From Nannocystis sp. (lineage in GTDB: Bacteria > Myxococcota_A > Polyangia > Nannocystales > Nannocystaceae): DNA of 64,000 nt. The stretch lies in the NCBI GenBank assembly GCA_016712315.1, contig JADJRG010000028.1, positions 293,322 to 357,321 on the forward strand, written 5' to 3'. A program made the translations under genes and the position numbers. Under the pieces are notes generated by a model. That model was not told where the DNA came from. It did no database searches and saw only the letters and a program-made list of their open reading frames with translations. The first letter of the stretch is position 1. Each line of letters begins with the position of its first letter. This document shows, in pieces, positions 15,924 through 24,039 of the stretch.

Positions 15924-18022
15924 GCTCTCCTCGTCCTTGATCTCGTCGAGTCGGAGCTGGAGCCGAGCCGGCCCCGGCCTTGAGGGGGGGGCGCGATATA
16001 AGTCCGCCAACGCAGCCCGCTGAAGATCCGGTGGAGGCGGAGGAAACGGCCGAGGGCGGCGGCCGCCGCCGCAGAGTCCTGGCCGAAGACTGCCTCGTCG
16101 ATCGCGAGGATCGGGAGGATCGGGAGCTCGCCGCTGCTGCTCCCAATCCAGCGCGAGAGCCGGAGCGAGAAGCCGGCGCGCACCTGCTGGGCGGTGTTCT
16201 GGCGCCGGTTCCGGCGCTCCTCGGGGCTGCGGAGCTCTGGCGCGACGTCGAGATAGTCACAGAGGCTCTCCTTGAGCTTGTCGGCATCCGTCTTCGAGCC
16301 GGGGAGCGCCCTCTCGAGCGCCTCCAAAGAACTCTTGAGGCGGTCCTCAAAGCGCTTGCGCCAGGCGTCCGCGACCGCGGCCAGTTCTTTAGCAAGCCCT
16401 TTGCCGAATTCAGGAGTGGATGGGAGCGCCTCCAAGGCGGTCCAGGTGTTGTCTTCCGACAATTTGTCGGCACGCACCAACCACGAGAAAAAAAGTGGAA
16501 TATCGCCAGCTTCGAGCTCCGCGCTCCGCAACTCCCCCCCGCCTGACTCGGAGGACTCCTGTGGTGACGTCGCGGGTTCCGCTCCTCGCCAAATCCCGAC
16601 CAGTTCCATGAGTCTCGTCGTGTCTCCCATGCTTCCCGAGGAAGGGACCATAACCCCCTGTTTGCCGATCGTGCTGAGAGCGGCCCGGTAGCGATCACTT
16701 TGCTCGAGCAGCTTGAAGAGCGCCGCCCGCTCCACGCGGTCGAGCGTGGGGAGGATGCTGACGAGTGCGGTCTCGCCGGGGGTCCCGTTGTGGAGCTCGT
16801 GATCGTCGGCGAAGAGCGGGAGGAGGGTCTGGGGCGGAGTCTCCGGTTTGCCCTCGGCGGGCGGCTCGACGCCCTCCGTGATGCGCCAGGCCTTGGAAGC
16901 GAGCCCGCGCTGGGTCTCGTTGGGCAGGATGGCGCGGAGCCGGGAGCGGTTGAAGTAGAGGGTGGAGATGGCCTCGATGGTGGTGGTCTTGCCGCTGGCG
17001 TTGTCCGAGGCGATCAGGGTGATGGGGGCGAGGTTGAGGTAGATCTTGCGCCCGGGCGGCGGTGGTATGGTGAAATCGAGCCTGAGGAGGAGTGACGAGG
17101 GGGACGGCGAGGATGGCGTCTTGGGAGTATCTTCGGTCTTGCCGTCGATGTCGATCCCGAAGCGGCTGGGGTTCGATGCGAGGAGCTTCTTGAAATCTTC
17201 CCATCGGCCGGACTGTTCACTTTGCCCCGAGGTGGTGGGCTCGGGGAACCATTGCAGCGCCTTTGTGAACGCATTCTCGAGGGGGTGGGAGGGTGTCCCG
17301 CCCGCCTTTGGGTCCTCATAAAAGGAAGGGCGGAGGATGGCGCTGCCGTGGGCTGCGAGGATGGACTTCAGCGTGTCCTTTTGGGCGCCCCGCCGGTCGA
17401 TCACCCGTCGGAGTTGGATGTCGAAGGAGGCCTCGCCGAGCCGGCGGACGAGCTTCTGGGCGAGTGTCGCGAAATCCGCTCGATTCTTCTCGGTGTCGCG
17501 GTCGGGGGGAGTGAGGAGGATGAGCTGGAGGCTGGGGCGCTGGGCGAGCATGCGCTCGTAGTCGCGCATCTCGACGAAGTAGTGGTGGAGGATGCGCTCA
17601 AAAACGCCCTGGTCAGGCTTCGGAGCTGCATTCACGTCCTGGTCAGGCTTCGGGGTCGCATCGAGCACGAGGGTGACCATCGACGCAAGGGGATCGGCGA
17701 AGCCAAAGAGGAGCGGGTCGAGCCCGAGGCACCAGAGGTTGCCGAGGAGGCGTTGACTCGCGCTCGCATGCAGCCTCTTGGTTGTCTCTTTTCCCTTGCT
17801 GTCGGTCCAGCATCCATCCTTGAGCTCTTGGGTATCGAAGGGGATCTTGGTTAGCGGGCGAGCCTTGACGCAAGCGGCTCCTGGAAGTGAATCCTCGCAG
17901 TGGAGGATGCACGGGATCTGCCACGCCCTGAGGCTCCTTGTCTCGTAGGAGAGGGCTTCAAGGATCCACCTCGCGAGATCCTCAGGGCGCGCCCTTGCGA
18001 GTGTCTTCTCTTTAGTGCTCAT
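15899..18022 (-). CDS. P-loop ATPase of the cmr accessory module
   Basis: A 707-residue protein between the SIR2 and SAVED genes. The N-terminal 300 residues hold no recognised domain. The ATPase part starts at about 310: a hydrophobic strand, then Walker A in IASDNASGKTTTIE (about residues 337-350), typical of AAA15/OLD/SMC-like ATPases that open with a short beta-strand and GxNxxGKT. A Walker B candidate, PILAIDEA, lies near 636-644. Between them are about 290 residues with an Arg/Glu-rich helical part. There is no TOPRIM motif, so it is not an OLD nuclease. A Pro/Asp-rich duplicated stretch (PKPDQD, PKPDQG) sits near 124-138. It overlaps the SIR2 gene by four bases (ATGA) and the SAVED gene by 25, which argues for a stoichiometric complex or shared translation. 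Its role is unknown. Confidence 0.8.
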   Translation of the reverse strand: MSTKEKTLARARPEDLARWILEALSYETRSLRAWQIPCILHCEDSLPGAACVKARPLTKIPFDTQELKDGCWTDSKGKETTKRLHASASQRLLGNLWCLGLDPLLFGFADPLASMVTLVLDATPKPDQDVNAAPKPDQGVFERILHHYFVEMRDYERMLAQRPSLQLILLTPPDRDTEKNRADFATLAQKLVRRLGEASFDIQLRRVIDRRGAQKDTLKSILAAHGSAILRPSFYEDPKAGGTPSHPLENAFTKALQWFPEPTTSGQSEQSGRWEDFKKLLASNPSRFGIDIDGKTEDTPKTPSSPSPSSLLLRLDFTIPPPPGRKIYLNLAPITLIASDNASGKTTTIEAISTLYFNRSRLRAILPNETQRGLASKAWRITEGVEPPAEGKPETPPQTLLPLFADDHELHNGTPGETALVSILPTLDRVERAALFKLLEQSDRYRAALSTIGKQGVMVPSSGSMGDTTRLMELVGIWRGAEPATSPQESSESGGGELRSAELEAGDIPLFFSWLVRADKLSEDNTWTALEALPSTPEFGKGLAKELAAVADAWRKRFEDRLKSSLEALERALPGSKTDADKLKESLCDYLDVAPELRSPEERRNRRQNTAQQVRAGFSLRLSRWIGSSSGELPILPILAIDEAVFGQDSAAAAAALGRFLRLHRIFSGLRWRTYIAPPPQGRGRLGSSSDSTRSRTRRAWASTVAT

Positions 18023-19968
18023 GAATTCTCCGATCGCATCAGGACGTCGAGCCAGTCCACGGGGGCGACCACCGGGGTCATGCCGCTGCAGAGGGGGATC
18101 TCTGGGTTGGGTCCGAAGGGTCTGAGGGCGGGCTCGTTGTGGTCGCCGAGGGGGAGGATCCGAAGGCGGGGTGAGGCCAGCCAGGTGAGGTTGCGTCCGG
18201 CCTCCCAGTGGAGGTCGCGGCGGAGGTGGCGGGCGAGTATCCCGCCGCAGAGCCCGATCATCCCGCCGGGGGAGGCTGGCCAGGGCCAGGGGATCGGCAG
18301 GAGATCGCAGGGGCCATCGAGCTCTGTGCCGAAAACGGCGGGGAGCTGGGGGAGCTGGACGACGCCGCTCCAGGGGTCGACGGCGAGCCTACGGGATCGG
18401 GTTCGCCAGGGCGAGGGGCGGTGCTGATGGTCGACGGCGAGCGCCGGGTCGCGGGTCACCAGGGCGGCGAAGGCGGCGATCTGGAGGAGGCCGGGGTGGG
18501 GGCGGGGGCCCTCTCGGCCGAACCACGGGGCGTACCACCAGCGGTGGATCGCCCGGAGCCCGGGAGGTTCGGTGAAGGGCGGCCGCCCTTCGACGAGGGC
18601 GGCCCAGCGGGCGTTGGGGCCGAGGGCGTCACAGAGGAGGTCGAGCAGGGGGCGGTGCTCGCGGTCGCCGTCGAGCTCGGTGGCGAGGCGGCCCTTCAAC
18701 TCGCCGAGGAGCCGGCGATGCACGGGGTCTTCGGTCGCGGTGAGGGCGGCTCCGAGGCCCTGGATTAGGGTCCAGGCGTAGGCCCCGCGGAGGGCGAGCT
18801 TGCCGTCGCTGACGGCCACCTGGATCGCCGGGCCGCCGCGGGGCTGACTGACGGCTAGCATGCAGGCGAGGCGGCCGCTGTGGTCGCGGTTGATCGCGAC
18901 CAGGGGGAGGGGCTCCAGGGGCCGGCTTGGGGCGTGGGCGTCGCGCAGTGACCGGACGCTCTCTTGGGTGCAGTCGCGGGTGGCTCGCTCCCACTCGGCG
19001 ATCCGCTCGCGGAGCGCGCGAAAGACCACGGGATCAGCGCCGCTGACCCCGAGGAGGAGGCTGCTGTGGCCGCGGAGGGCGTCGGCGACCGTGTCCTGGA
19101 CCCACTGGGCGTGATCGCGCCAGTGGGCGAGATCGGTGACCGAGACCAGGAAGGCCGAGCGGAGCTGCTCCTCGATCTGGGGGTCCTGGAGCTTGCCTCG
19201 GGCGAGGTCGCGGAGGATCTGGGAGACGTGACCGATCCCGCCGTGGAGCTTGAGTAGGACCGCGTCGTCGGCGTCTCGCGGGTAGAGGGCGACCTGGCGG
19301 CCACTCTCGTAGACCTGGAGCCCGGGGCCTCGCGAGGTGCGTGGGGGGCGTCCCGCGGGCGCGTCGTAGACCTCGAGGCCGACGAGGCGGGCCCCGAGCT
19401 CGATAAGACTGTCCCAGTTGAGGGTGAGAACCCGCCGCAGCCTGCCCTCCGCGAGGAGGCGGCCGAGCAGGATCGGCGGCGCGCTCGGGTGGAGGGCGGC
19501 GAGGTGGTGGGAGTGAAAACGCTCGATCTCGCGCTCCCAAGCGTCGAGGGTGCGGTAGACTCCCTCGGCGCGTGGGGGCAGGGGCGAAGCCCAGGCGTTG
19601 TATCCCCCAGGGGCGAGGGCGAGCTCGGCGCCCGCGGGCTCCGAGAGGAAGAACTCGGCGACCGCTCGGCGCCCGGCGAAATCGTGGAGGAGCTCGGCGA
19701 GCTCGGAGGGCTCGAACCACTTTTTCCGGTCCGCGACGAGTTGCCGAAGAACCGGGTGGCCCTCGAGGTGAGGGAGCAGCGCCTGGCGCAGGCGCTCGGT
19801 GTAGTCTCCAAAGAGCGGCGCTGCGCTCGACGTGGCCTTGCTGAAGCCTGCCCCCAGGAGGAGCATCCGATCTCGGCGATCTGCAACCGAGGAGGCTCCT
19901 CGCGTGTCGAGTCGCGGGGGGTCGTCGAGGGGGCCAAGCCAGCGCTCGAGGGCGGACTCGAGGTTCAT
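18019..19968 (-). CDS. SIR2-like NADase-fold effector linked to cmr
   Basis: A 649-residue protein. The first 330 residues have the SIR2-like signature of defence effectors: LLLGAGFSKA at 36-45, LTLNWDSLIE with Asn184, and LLKLHGGIGH with His242. Key residues of NAD binding and cleavage are therefore present. The C-terminal 300 residues are unassigned and Trp/Pro-rich, with no TPR or SAVED pattern that I can see. SIR2-like domains in Thoeris, DSR, AVAST and short-Argonaute systems deplete NAD+ on infection. Its start overlaps the cmr6 stop by four bases and its stop overlaps the ATPase start by four bases, so it is translated from the same message as Cmr. The inferred role is the killing arm of the type III response, perhaps gated by the ATPase and SAVED partner. 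Confidence 0.85.
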   Translation of the reverse strand: MNLESALERWLGPLDDPPRLDTRGASSVADRRDRMLLLGAGFSKATSSAAPLFGDYTERLRQALLPHLEGHPVLRQLVADRKKWFEPSELAELLHDFAGRRAVAEFFLSEPAGAELALAPGGYNAWASPLPPRAEGVYRTLDAWEREIERFHSHHLAALHPSAPPILLGRLLAEGRLRRVLTLNWDSLIELGARLVGLEVYDAPAGRPPRTSRGPGLQVYESGRQVALYPRDADDAVLLKLHGGIGHVSQILRDLARGKLQDPQIEEQLRSAFLVSVTDLAHWRDHAQWVQDTVADALRGHSSLLLGVSGADPVVFRALRERIAEWERATRDCTQESVRSLRDAHAPSRPLEPLPLVAINRDHSGRLACMLAVSQPRGGPAIQVAVSDGKLALRGAYAWTLIQGLGAALTATEDPVHRRLLGELKGRLATELDGDREHRPLLDLLCDALGPNARWAALVEGRPPFTEPPGLRAIHRWWYAPWFGREGPRPHPGLLQIAAFAALVTRDPALAVDHQHRPSPWRTRSRRLAVDPWSGVVQLPQLPAVFGTELDGPCDLLPIPWPWPASPGGMIGLCGGILARHLRRDLHWEAGRNLTWLASPRLRILPLGDHNEPALRPFGPNPEIPLCSGMTPVVAPVDWLDVLMRSENS

Positions 19969-21275
19969 CGGTCGGTGGGATTCTCGGGGGCGGAGGGATC
20001 GGCGAGGGCGACGATCTGGCGGAGGTTGCCGTCCTCGCGCCAGGTCACCCGGAGGTGGGCCTCTTGGCGCTTCTTGAGGCGGGCCTGGAGCGCCTCAGGG
20101 AGGCCTGCGACCAGGGCGCTCGCTGCGGGGCCAAAGGAGGTGGCGGTGACGCCCCCGGCGACCGTCGCGCTCAGGCTGCCGTCGTTGGGCTTGCGGGTCA
20201 CTCGGGTGACGATCTCCTGAGGTGCGCGGGACTGCTCCTGGTTTTGAGAATTGCCTTGGGAGTCTTGGATACCCAGGGCGCGGGGTCGAACGGGGTCGGC
20301 GGCGAGGCGGCCGTAGCCGGCGGCGGTTTTGGCGCCTATCCCGTCGAATTCGAGGGCGGGGAGGAGGAACTCGTCGAGGATAAAGTCCAGGAGATTGTCG
20401 ATCCCTGGGATCGCCGGGCCCTCCAGGGCCAGCAGGAACTGGGTATCCGGAGGGACCGAGAGGAAGTGGGTGGGGATTGGATCCTCGGTCGGTCGGGGGG
20501 CTGGGCGCTCGTTGCCTTTGGCGGTGTAGTAGGTGCTGTGGTGGGGATTAACGATGTCGCGAGCGAGAGGAGCCTTGGTGCGTTTGGCGTCGGCCTTGGG
20601 CGGGATCCAGAGGGCGTCCCAGAAGTCGACGAGGCCGGCGAGGCCGCCCTCCTTCCCATCTTCGACGTACCCGAAGAGCTCGGTGACCCAGCGGGGTTCT
20701 TGGTTGCGGCCTCTCGGTTCGTCGGCGCCCTGGATCAGGCCCTCGTAGCGCTGGGGGAGGAGGAGCCCCTGGCGGCGGGCGCGGGCGCGGCAGATCCCCT
20801 TGAGGGCGCTGCCGGGGATGTAGGGGACGCCGTAGGTGTGGTGGAGGAGCAGGCTGCCGTCGATCACTGAGGTCGCGGTGCTCGGGTGGAGGAGCAGGCG
20901 GCTGAGGGTCTTCAGCTCGATCACCCGGCGGATGGTGCCCCGATCGCTCGAATCTTCGGCGCAGCGGCGCCAGCGGTCAAAGATCGGGCGGTAGGCCGCG
21001 AGCGCCGGTCGGTCGGGACGATCGAGGGCGAGTTCTGCCCCGCGGTGGAGGAGGGTGCGGCCGAGCTTTTCCTTAGTCTCCTTGTCTTCCTGACTGGTGT
21101 TCGTGGGCGGTTCGACGAGGTAGCGGTCGAGCCAGAGGCCGACGTGGGCAGGGAGAGGATCGGGCCAGGCGTCGGCGAGGTCCCGGCGCCGCCAGGGATC
21201 GGGTTGGTCTGGCGCCGAGGTCCGCTTGGGGGGGAGACGGTCGATCCAAGCGTCAAGAGTGAGCTTGGAGGTCAC
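19965..21275 (-). CDS. cmr6: Cmr6, type III-B effector subunit (RAMP)
   Basis: A 436-residue RAMP protein of the Cmr complex. Motifs: LLLHHTYGVPYIPGSALKG near the middle, which is the P-x-IPGSxLKG loop of Cmr6, then VTELFGYV, FWDALWIPP, HHSTYYT and a final ALEFDGIGAKTAAGYGRL, the Gly-rich RAMP loop. Cmr6 caps the 3' side of the crRNA backbone. After the glycine loop at about residue 330 there is an extension of about 100 residues rich in Gln/Pro and then basic, longer than the usual family end. Overlaps the cmr5 stop by four bases and the SIR2 start by four bases. Confidence 0.92.
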   Translation of the reverse strand: MTSKLTLDAWIDRLPPKRTSAPDQPDPWRRRDLADAWPDPLPAHVGLWLDRYLVEPPTNTSQEDKETKEKLGRTLLHRGAELALDRPDRPALAAYRPIFDRWRRCAEDSSDRGTIRRVIELKTLSRLLLHPSTATSVIDGSLLLHHTYGVPYIPGSALKGICRARARRQGLLLPQRYEGLIQGADEPRGRNQEPRWVTELFGYVEDGKEGGLAGLVDFWDALWIPPKADAKRTKAPLARDIVNPHHSTYYTAKGNERPAPRPTEDPIPTHFLSVPPDTQFLLALEGPAIPGIDNLLDFILDEFLLPALEFDGIGAKTAAGYGRLAADPVRPRALGIQDSQGNSQNQEQSRAPQEIVTRVTRKPNDGSLSATVAGGVTATSFGPAASALVAGLPEALQARLKKRQEAHLRVTWREDGNLRQIVALADPSAPENPTDR

Positions 21276-21679
21276 TGTTTCACCTCCTTGAGCGCGAGCT
21301 GCGCGTCGAGGTAGCGGGTGCCGAGGGCGGTCACCTCGAGGGTGAGGAGCTGGAGGCGCTGGTATTCGATGAGGTCAAGGCGGTGGAGCGCCTCTGCGGA
21401 GAGAGGACCGTCCCCGAGCTCCTCGAGAACAGTCTGAACGGTTTTGAATGCAGCCTTCCACCCCTTGTCTTCGGACTTGCGCTCGGCGAAGAGCACGCTC
21501 TGCAGGAGACCGCTACGGTGGATCAGACCTGTCCACTGGAGGAGCCGAGTCTGGAGCATTTTCTTGACCGCCTCGTCGCTCGGAAGCGCCTTGCAGAGCG
21601 CGCCGAGGATCCTCTGCTCCTGGGTCTGGAGCGTGGATTGTGAGGTGTGGGACGTAAATTTGTGCGAAGGGCGGGCCAT
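21272..21679 (-). CDS. cmr5: Cmr5, type III-B small subunit
   Basis: A 135-residue, mostly helical protein in the usual Cmr5 slot between cmr4 and cmr6. It starts MARPSHKFTSHTSQSTLQTQ and has the Cmr5-like pattern of an N-terminal Q-R-A helix, a Gly-Leu-centred middle (WTGLIHRSGLLQSVLFAERK) and a C-terminal helix EVTALGTRYLDAQLALKEV that resembles the conserved W/Y-LK end of the family. Cmr5 forms the filament along the target RNA. The start ATG shares one base with the cmr4 stop (TAATG) and the stop overlaps the cmr6 start by four. Confidence 0.9.
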   Translation of the reverse strand: MARPSHKFTSHTSQSTLQTQEQRILGALCKALPSDEAVKKMLQTRLLQWTGLIHRSGLLQSVLFAERKSEDKGWKAAFKTVQTVLEELGDGPLSAEALHRLDLIEYQRLQLLTLEVTALGTRYLDAQLALKEVKQ

Positions 21680-22668
21680 TAGTGGTTCCTTTCGAGGCGA
21701 AAGAGGGCCCGGCCGGCGCCGACGGAGCCCTTGCCGCCGAAGCGCAGGAGGGGGGCGCGCGGGACCACGCCCAAGAGCCGCTCCAGGCTCGACTGCGCGT
21801 CCTTGGGCAGGGTGTTCTTCTGGGTGCCCTCGGCCCCGGCCTCGGTCTCGGCCTGCTCTGTGAGGGCGGTGTGCCGGCCCTCGGCGGTGCCGTAGAAGAT
21901 CGCCTCGGCGGGGATGTACTCTTCGAGCCAGGGGCCGGACGTCGCGGCGGTGCCGGTCTCGTCGTCGATCGGTACCCGCGACCGGACCTCGAGGTTGAGG
22001 CGGACCAAGAAGCCGAAGAGGGTGTCGGAGACCACGGCGAGACGGGGACGATAGAGCTCGCTCTCCTTGATGTCCCAGGCCCGGCCAGCGAGCCACTTCT
22101 GCGCGAATGTATCGAGCTTGGAGTCCTCTTTGGGGGTGAGGCGGATATCCTCGAGGAGGACGGCGCTCTTGTGGGTCAACGCGCTCGTGGGGGTGACCAG
22201 GCAGTGATGATGGTCATCGACCGTGAGAGCGGCGACAGCGTCGACGTCGGGGGCTTGGCGGCCGGAGGCTTGGAGCTCGCGGTGGAGGCGGTGGAGGATC
22301 AGGGGGCAGGTGACCAGGGCGAAGCCGCCGATCAGGCTGCGGATCGGGAGAAAGAGGAGCCGGGCGTCGGTGAAGACCACGCCGCCGCGGCCATCGCCGG
22401 CGCGGGCCTGGGGGGGGCCGAAGACATGGACCACAGGATCGTCGCCATAACGCCCCGTGTCCGCGTTCTCACGGTGCTGCTGCTCGGCGAAGTCGCGGAG
22501 GATCCCCTTGATCGTCGAGCCGGGGACATACGGGTGCTGGGTGACGACCTCGCGGGCGGTGGGGAGGTTGATCGCGCCGGCGCCCTCGCCAACCCCGATG
22601 TGGATCGGGCTCAGGGCCTGGAGAAAGAATAGCCGGTTCGGAGGCTGGGGGATCTTCGTCTTGTCCAT
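21679..22668 (-). CDS. cmr4: Cmr4, type III-B backbone subunit with substituted catalytic Asp
   Basis: A 329-residue RAMP. It begins LQALSPIHIGVGEGAGAIN and continues LPTAREVVTQHPYVPGSTIK, the diagnostic Cmr4 block (S/T-P-x-H-x-G-x-G ... x-D-x-P-x-x-R-E ... x-P-x-x-PGSxxKG). The final Gly-rich loop is LRFGGKGSVGAGRALF. Cmr4 forms the filament that binds crRNA and cuts target RNA every six bases. The cutting residue in Cmr4/Csm3 is the Asp before the Leu-Pro or Ser-Pro in this block. Here it is Asn34, codon AAC on the coding strand, so target RNA cleavage is predicted to be lost or weak. Eighteen bases separate it from cmr3, with a start at MDKTK. Confidence 0.93.
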   Translation of the reverse strand: MDKTKIPQPPNRLFFLQALSPIHIGVGEGAGAINLPTAREVVTQHPYVPGSTIKGILRDFAEQQHRENADTGRYGDDPVVHVFGPPQARAGDGRGGVVFTDARLLFLPIRSLIGGFALVTCPLILHRLHRELQASGRQAPDVDAVAALTVDDHHHCLVTPTSALTHKSAVLLEDIRLTPKEDSKLDTFAQKWLAGRAWDIKESELYRPRLAVVSDTLFGFLVRLNLEVRSRVPIDDETGTAATSGPWLEEYIPAEAIFYGTAEGRHTALTEQAETEAGAEGTQKNTLPKDAQSSLERLLGVVPRAPLLRFGGKGSVGAGRALFRLERNH

Positions 22669-22686
22669 AAAAAGGGTATCCTGTCT

Positions 22687-24039
22687 TTACGACCAGTAGC
22701 CTGGGAGGAGCATCCCGTAGCCATCGGCGGTGGGGGGCGCACGGAAGTTGTGGAGGTCGAGGTCGGTGGTCTCTGCGGGACCCTCGGGGTCGAGGAAGGC
22801 GCCCCAAAGGGCGTTGCAAACCTCCAGAAGGTGCTTTTTCCGGTCCGGTTCGCCGAGCTCGCGGCCCGCGCGGTCGTGGAGGGTGAGGTAATAGACGCTG
22901 CCCGTGGGGACCAGGCGCCGGATCTCCCGGGGGGCCCCCGTGGGATCGCCGCGGCGCACCGAGGGGCCTTTGCTCGCGGAGCGGCCGCGCTGGTTCCAGC
23001 CGCTGACCACCGCGTGGCCCGGGATGCAGACGGCGTGGAGGCGGAGGTGGAGGCCGTACTCCTGGGCCCAGCCCCTGAGCTGGGGGGGGATTCCGGCGTG
23101 CACGCCGTCGTGGACGCCGGGTCGCGGGCGGAGCCAGCTCGGACACCAGGCGGGGTCGCCGTGGTGGTGGAGCGCCCGCTCCGGGAGGTAGGCCGGGCTC
23201 AGGAGTTGGAGCCGGAGGCCGCGTTTTCCCTCTGCGCTTGATTCGTAGCGGTTACAGACGGAGTCCCACGTGGGGAATGTTCCGGGCCCTGGGGGCTCCT
23301 GGATCTCGAGGAAAGCGCGACGTCCGCGGCCGCCGAGCTGGGCCCAGCGTGTGCCTTCGAGGCGCCTCTCGTGGGTCGAGCGGACTTCGACCGCGAGCCG
23401 CCAGCCCTCGCAGAGGCGGAAGCCGGCGGTGGCGTAGAGCTGGTTGGGCTCGGCGGTGCCCGTCTTATCGTCGAGGACGACGTGGATCCGGGTCTCCGTG
23501 GAGAGGATATTCTCTTCACATTTGGCGGAGTCTGAAGGGTCGCCGAGGGCCCAGCAAAGCTGCTGGGGGAGGGACCAGAAGGCGTCCCGCGGTGAATCGT
23601 GTTTGTTTCCATCTTTGTCGCGCTCAGGGAGCTGGCAGAGCCCCGGGAGTTCGGGGGCGCCTGGCGCCCGGCTGCCGTAGGCCCCCTTGAGCTCGGGATC
23701 ATCAATGTCGAGGATCTTGGGGGGGATGGGCTTCTTGGAGATGCTGTCGATCCGAAGATCGGCGGGGGTGGGGAACCATAGGTCGTCATTCGGGTCGACG
23801 AGCCAAGGGCCGCGGATGGCCACTTCCTTGAGGATCGCGCGGGCTGCCTTGTCGTCGATCACCCGCCCTGCCCCCTCGAGGACGTGGGCGCGGACCATGC
23901 CGGCGACGGTCCCGGGGAAAGGAAAGGGCCAGACGGCGCCGGTGACGTAGGCCAGGCTGCCGCGGCCGTCGCCGAGGACCGCGGGATCCCGGGGATCGAG
24001 GCGCCAGAGCTGGTGGGGTTGGAAGGGGGAGGTGCTCAT
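22687..24039 (-). CDS. cmr3: Cmr3, type III-B crRNA 5'-tag-binding subunit
   Basis: A 450-residue Cas5-group RAMP. N-terminal HQLWRLDPRDPAVLGDGR followed by VWPFPFPGTVAGMVRAHV is the Cmr3 signature in which a Pro-rich loop precedes G-x-x-R. A middle block has TRIHVVLDDKTGTAEPNQLY and an aromatic strand, and the C-terminus holds AVCIPGHAVVSGWNQRGRS. Cmr3 clamps the 8-base 5' tag of crRNA and contacts Cmr2. It overlaps the cmr2 stop by four bases (ATGA). Confidence 0.9.
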   Translation of the reverse strand: MSTSPFQPHQLWRLDPRDPAVLGDGRGSLAYVTGAVWPFPFPGTVAGMVRAHVLEGAGRVIDDKAARAILKEVAIRGPWLVDPNDDLWFPTPADLRIDSISKKPIPPKILDIDDPELKGAYGSRAPGAPELPGLCQLPERDKDGNKHDSPRDAFWSLPQQLCWALGDPSDSAKCEENILSTETRIHVVLDDKTGTAEPNQLYATAGFRLCEGWRLAVEVRSTHERRLEGTRWAQLGGRGRRAFLEIQEPPGPGTFPTWDSVCNRYESSAEGKRGLRLQLLSPAYLPERALHHHGDPAWCPSWLRPRPGVHDGVHAGIPPQLRGWAQEYGLHLRLHAVCIPGHAVVSGWNQRGRSASKGPSVRRGDPTGAPREIRRLVPTGSVYYLTLHDRAGRELGEPDRKKHLLEVCNALWGAFLDPEGPAETTDLDLHNFRAPPTADGYGMLLPGYWS

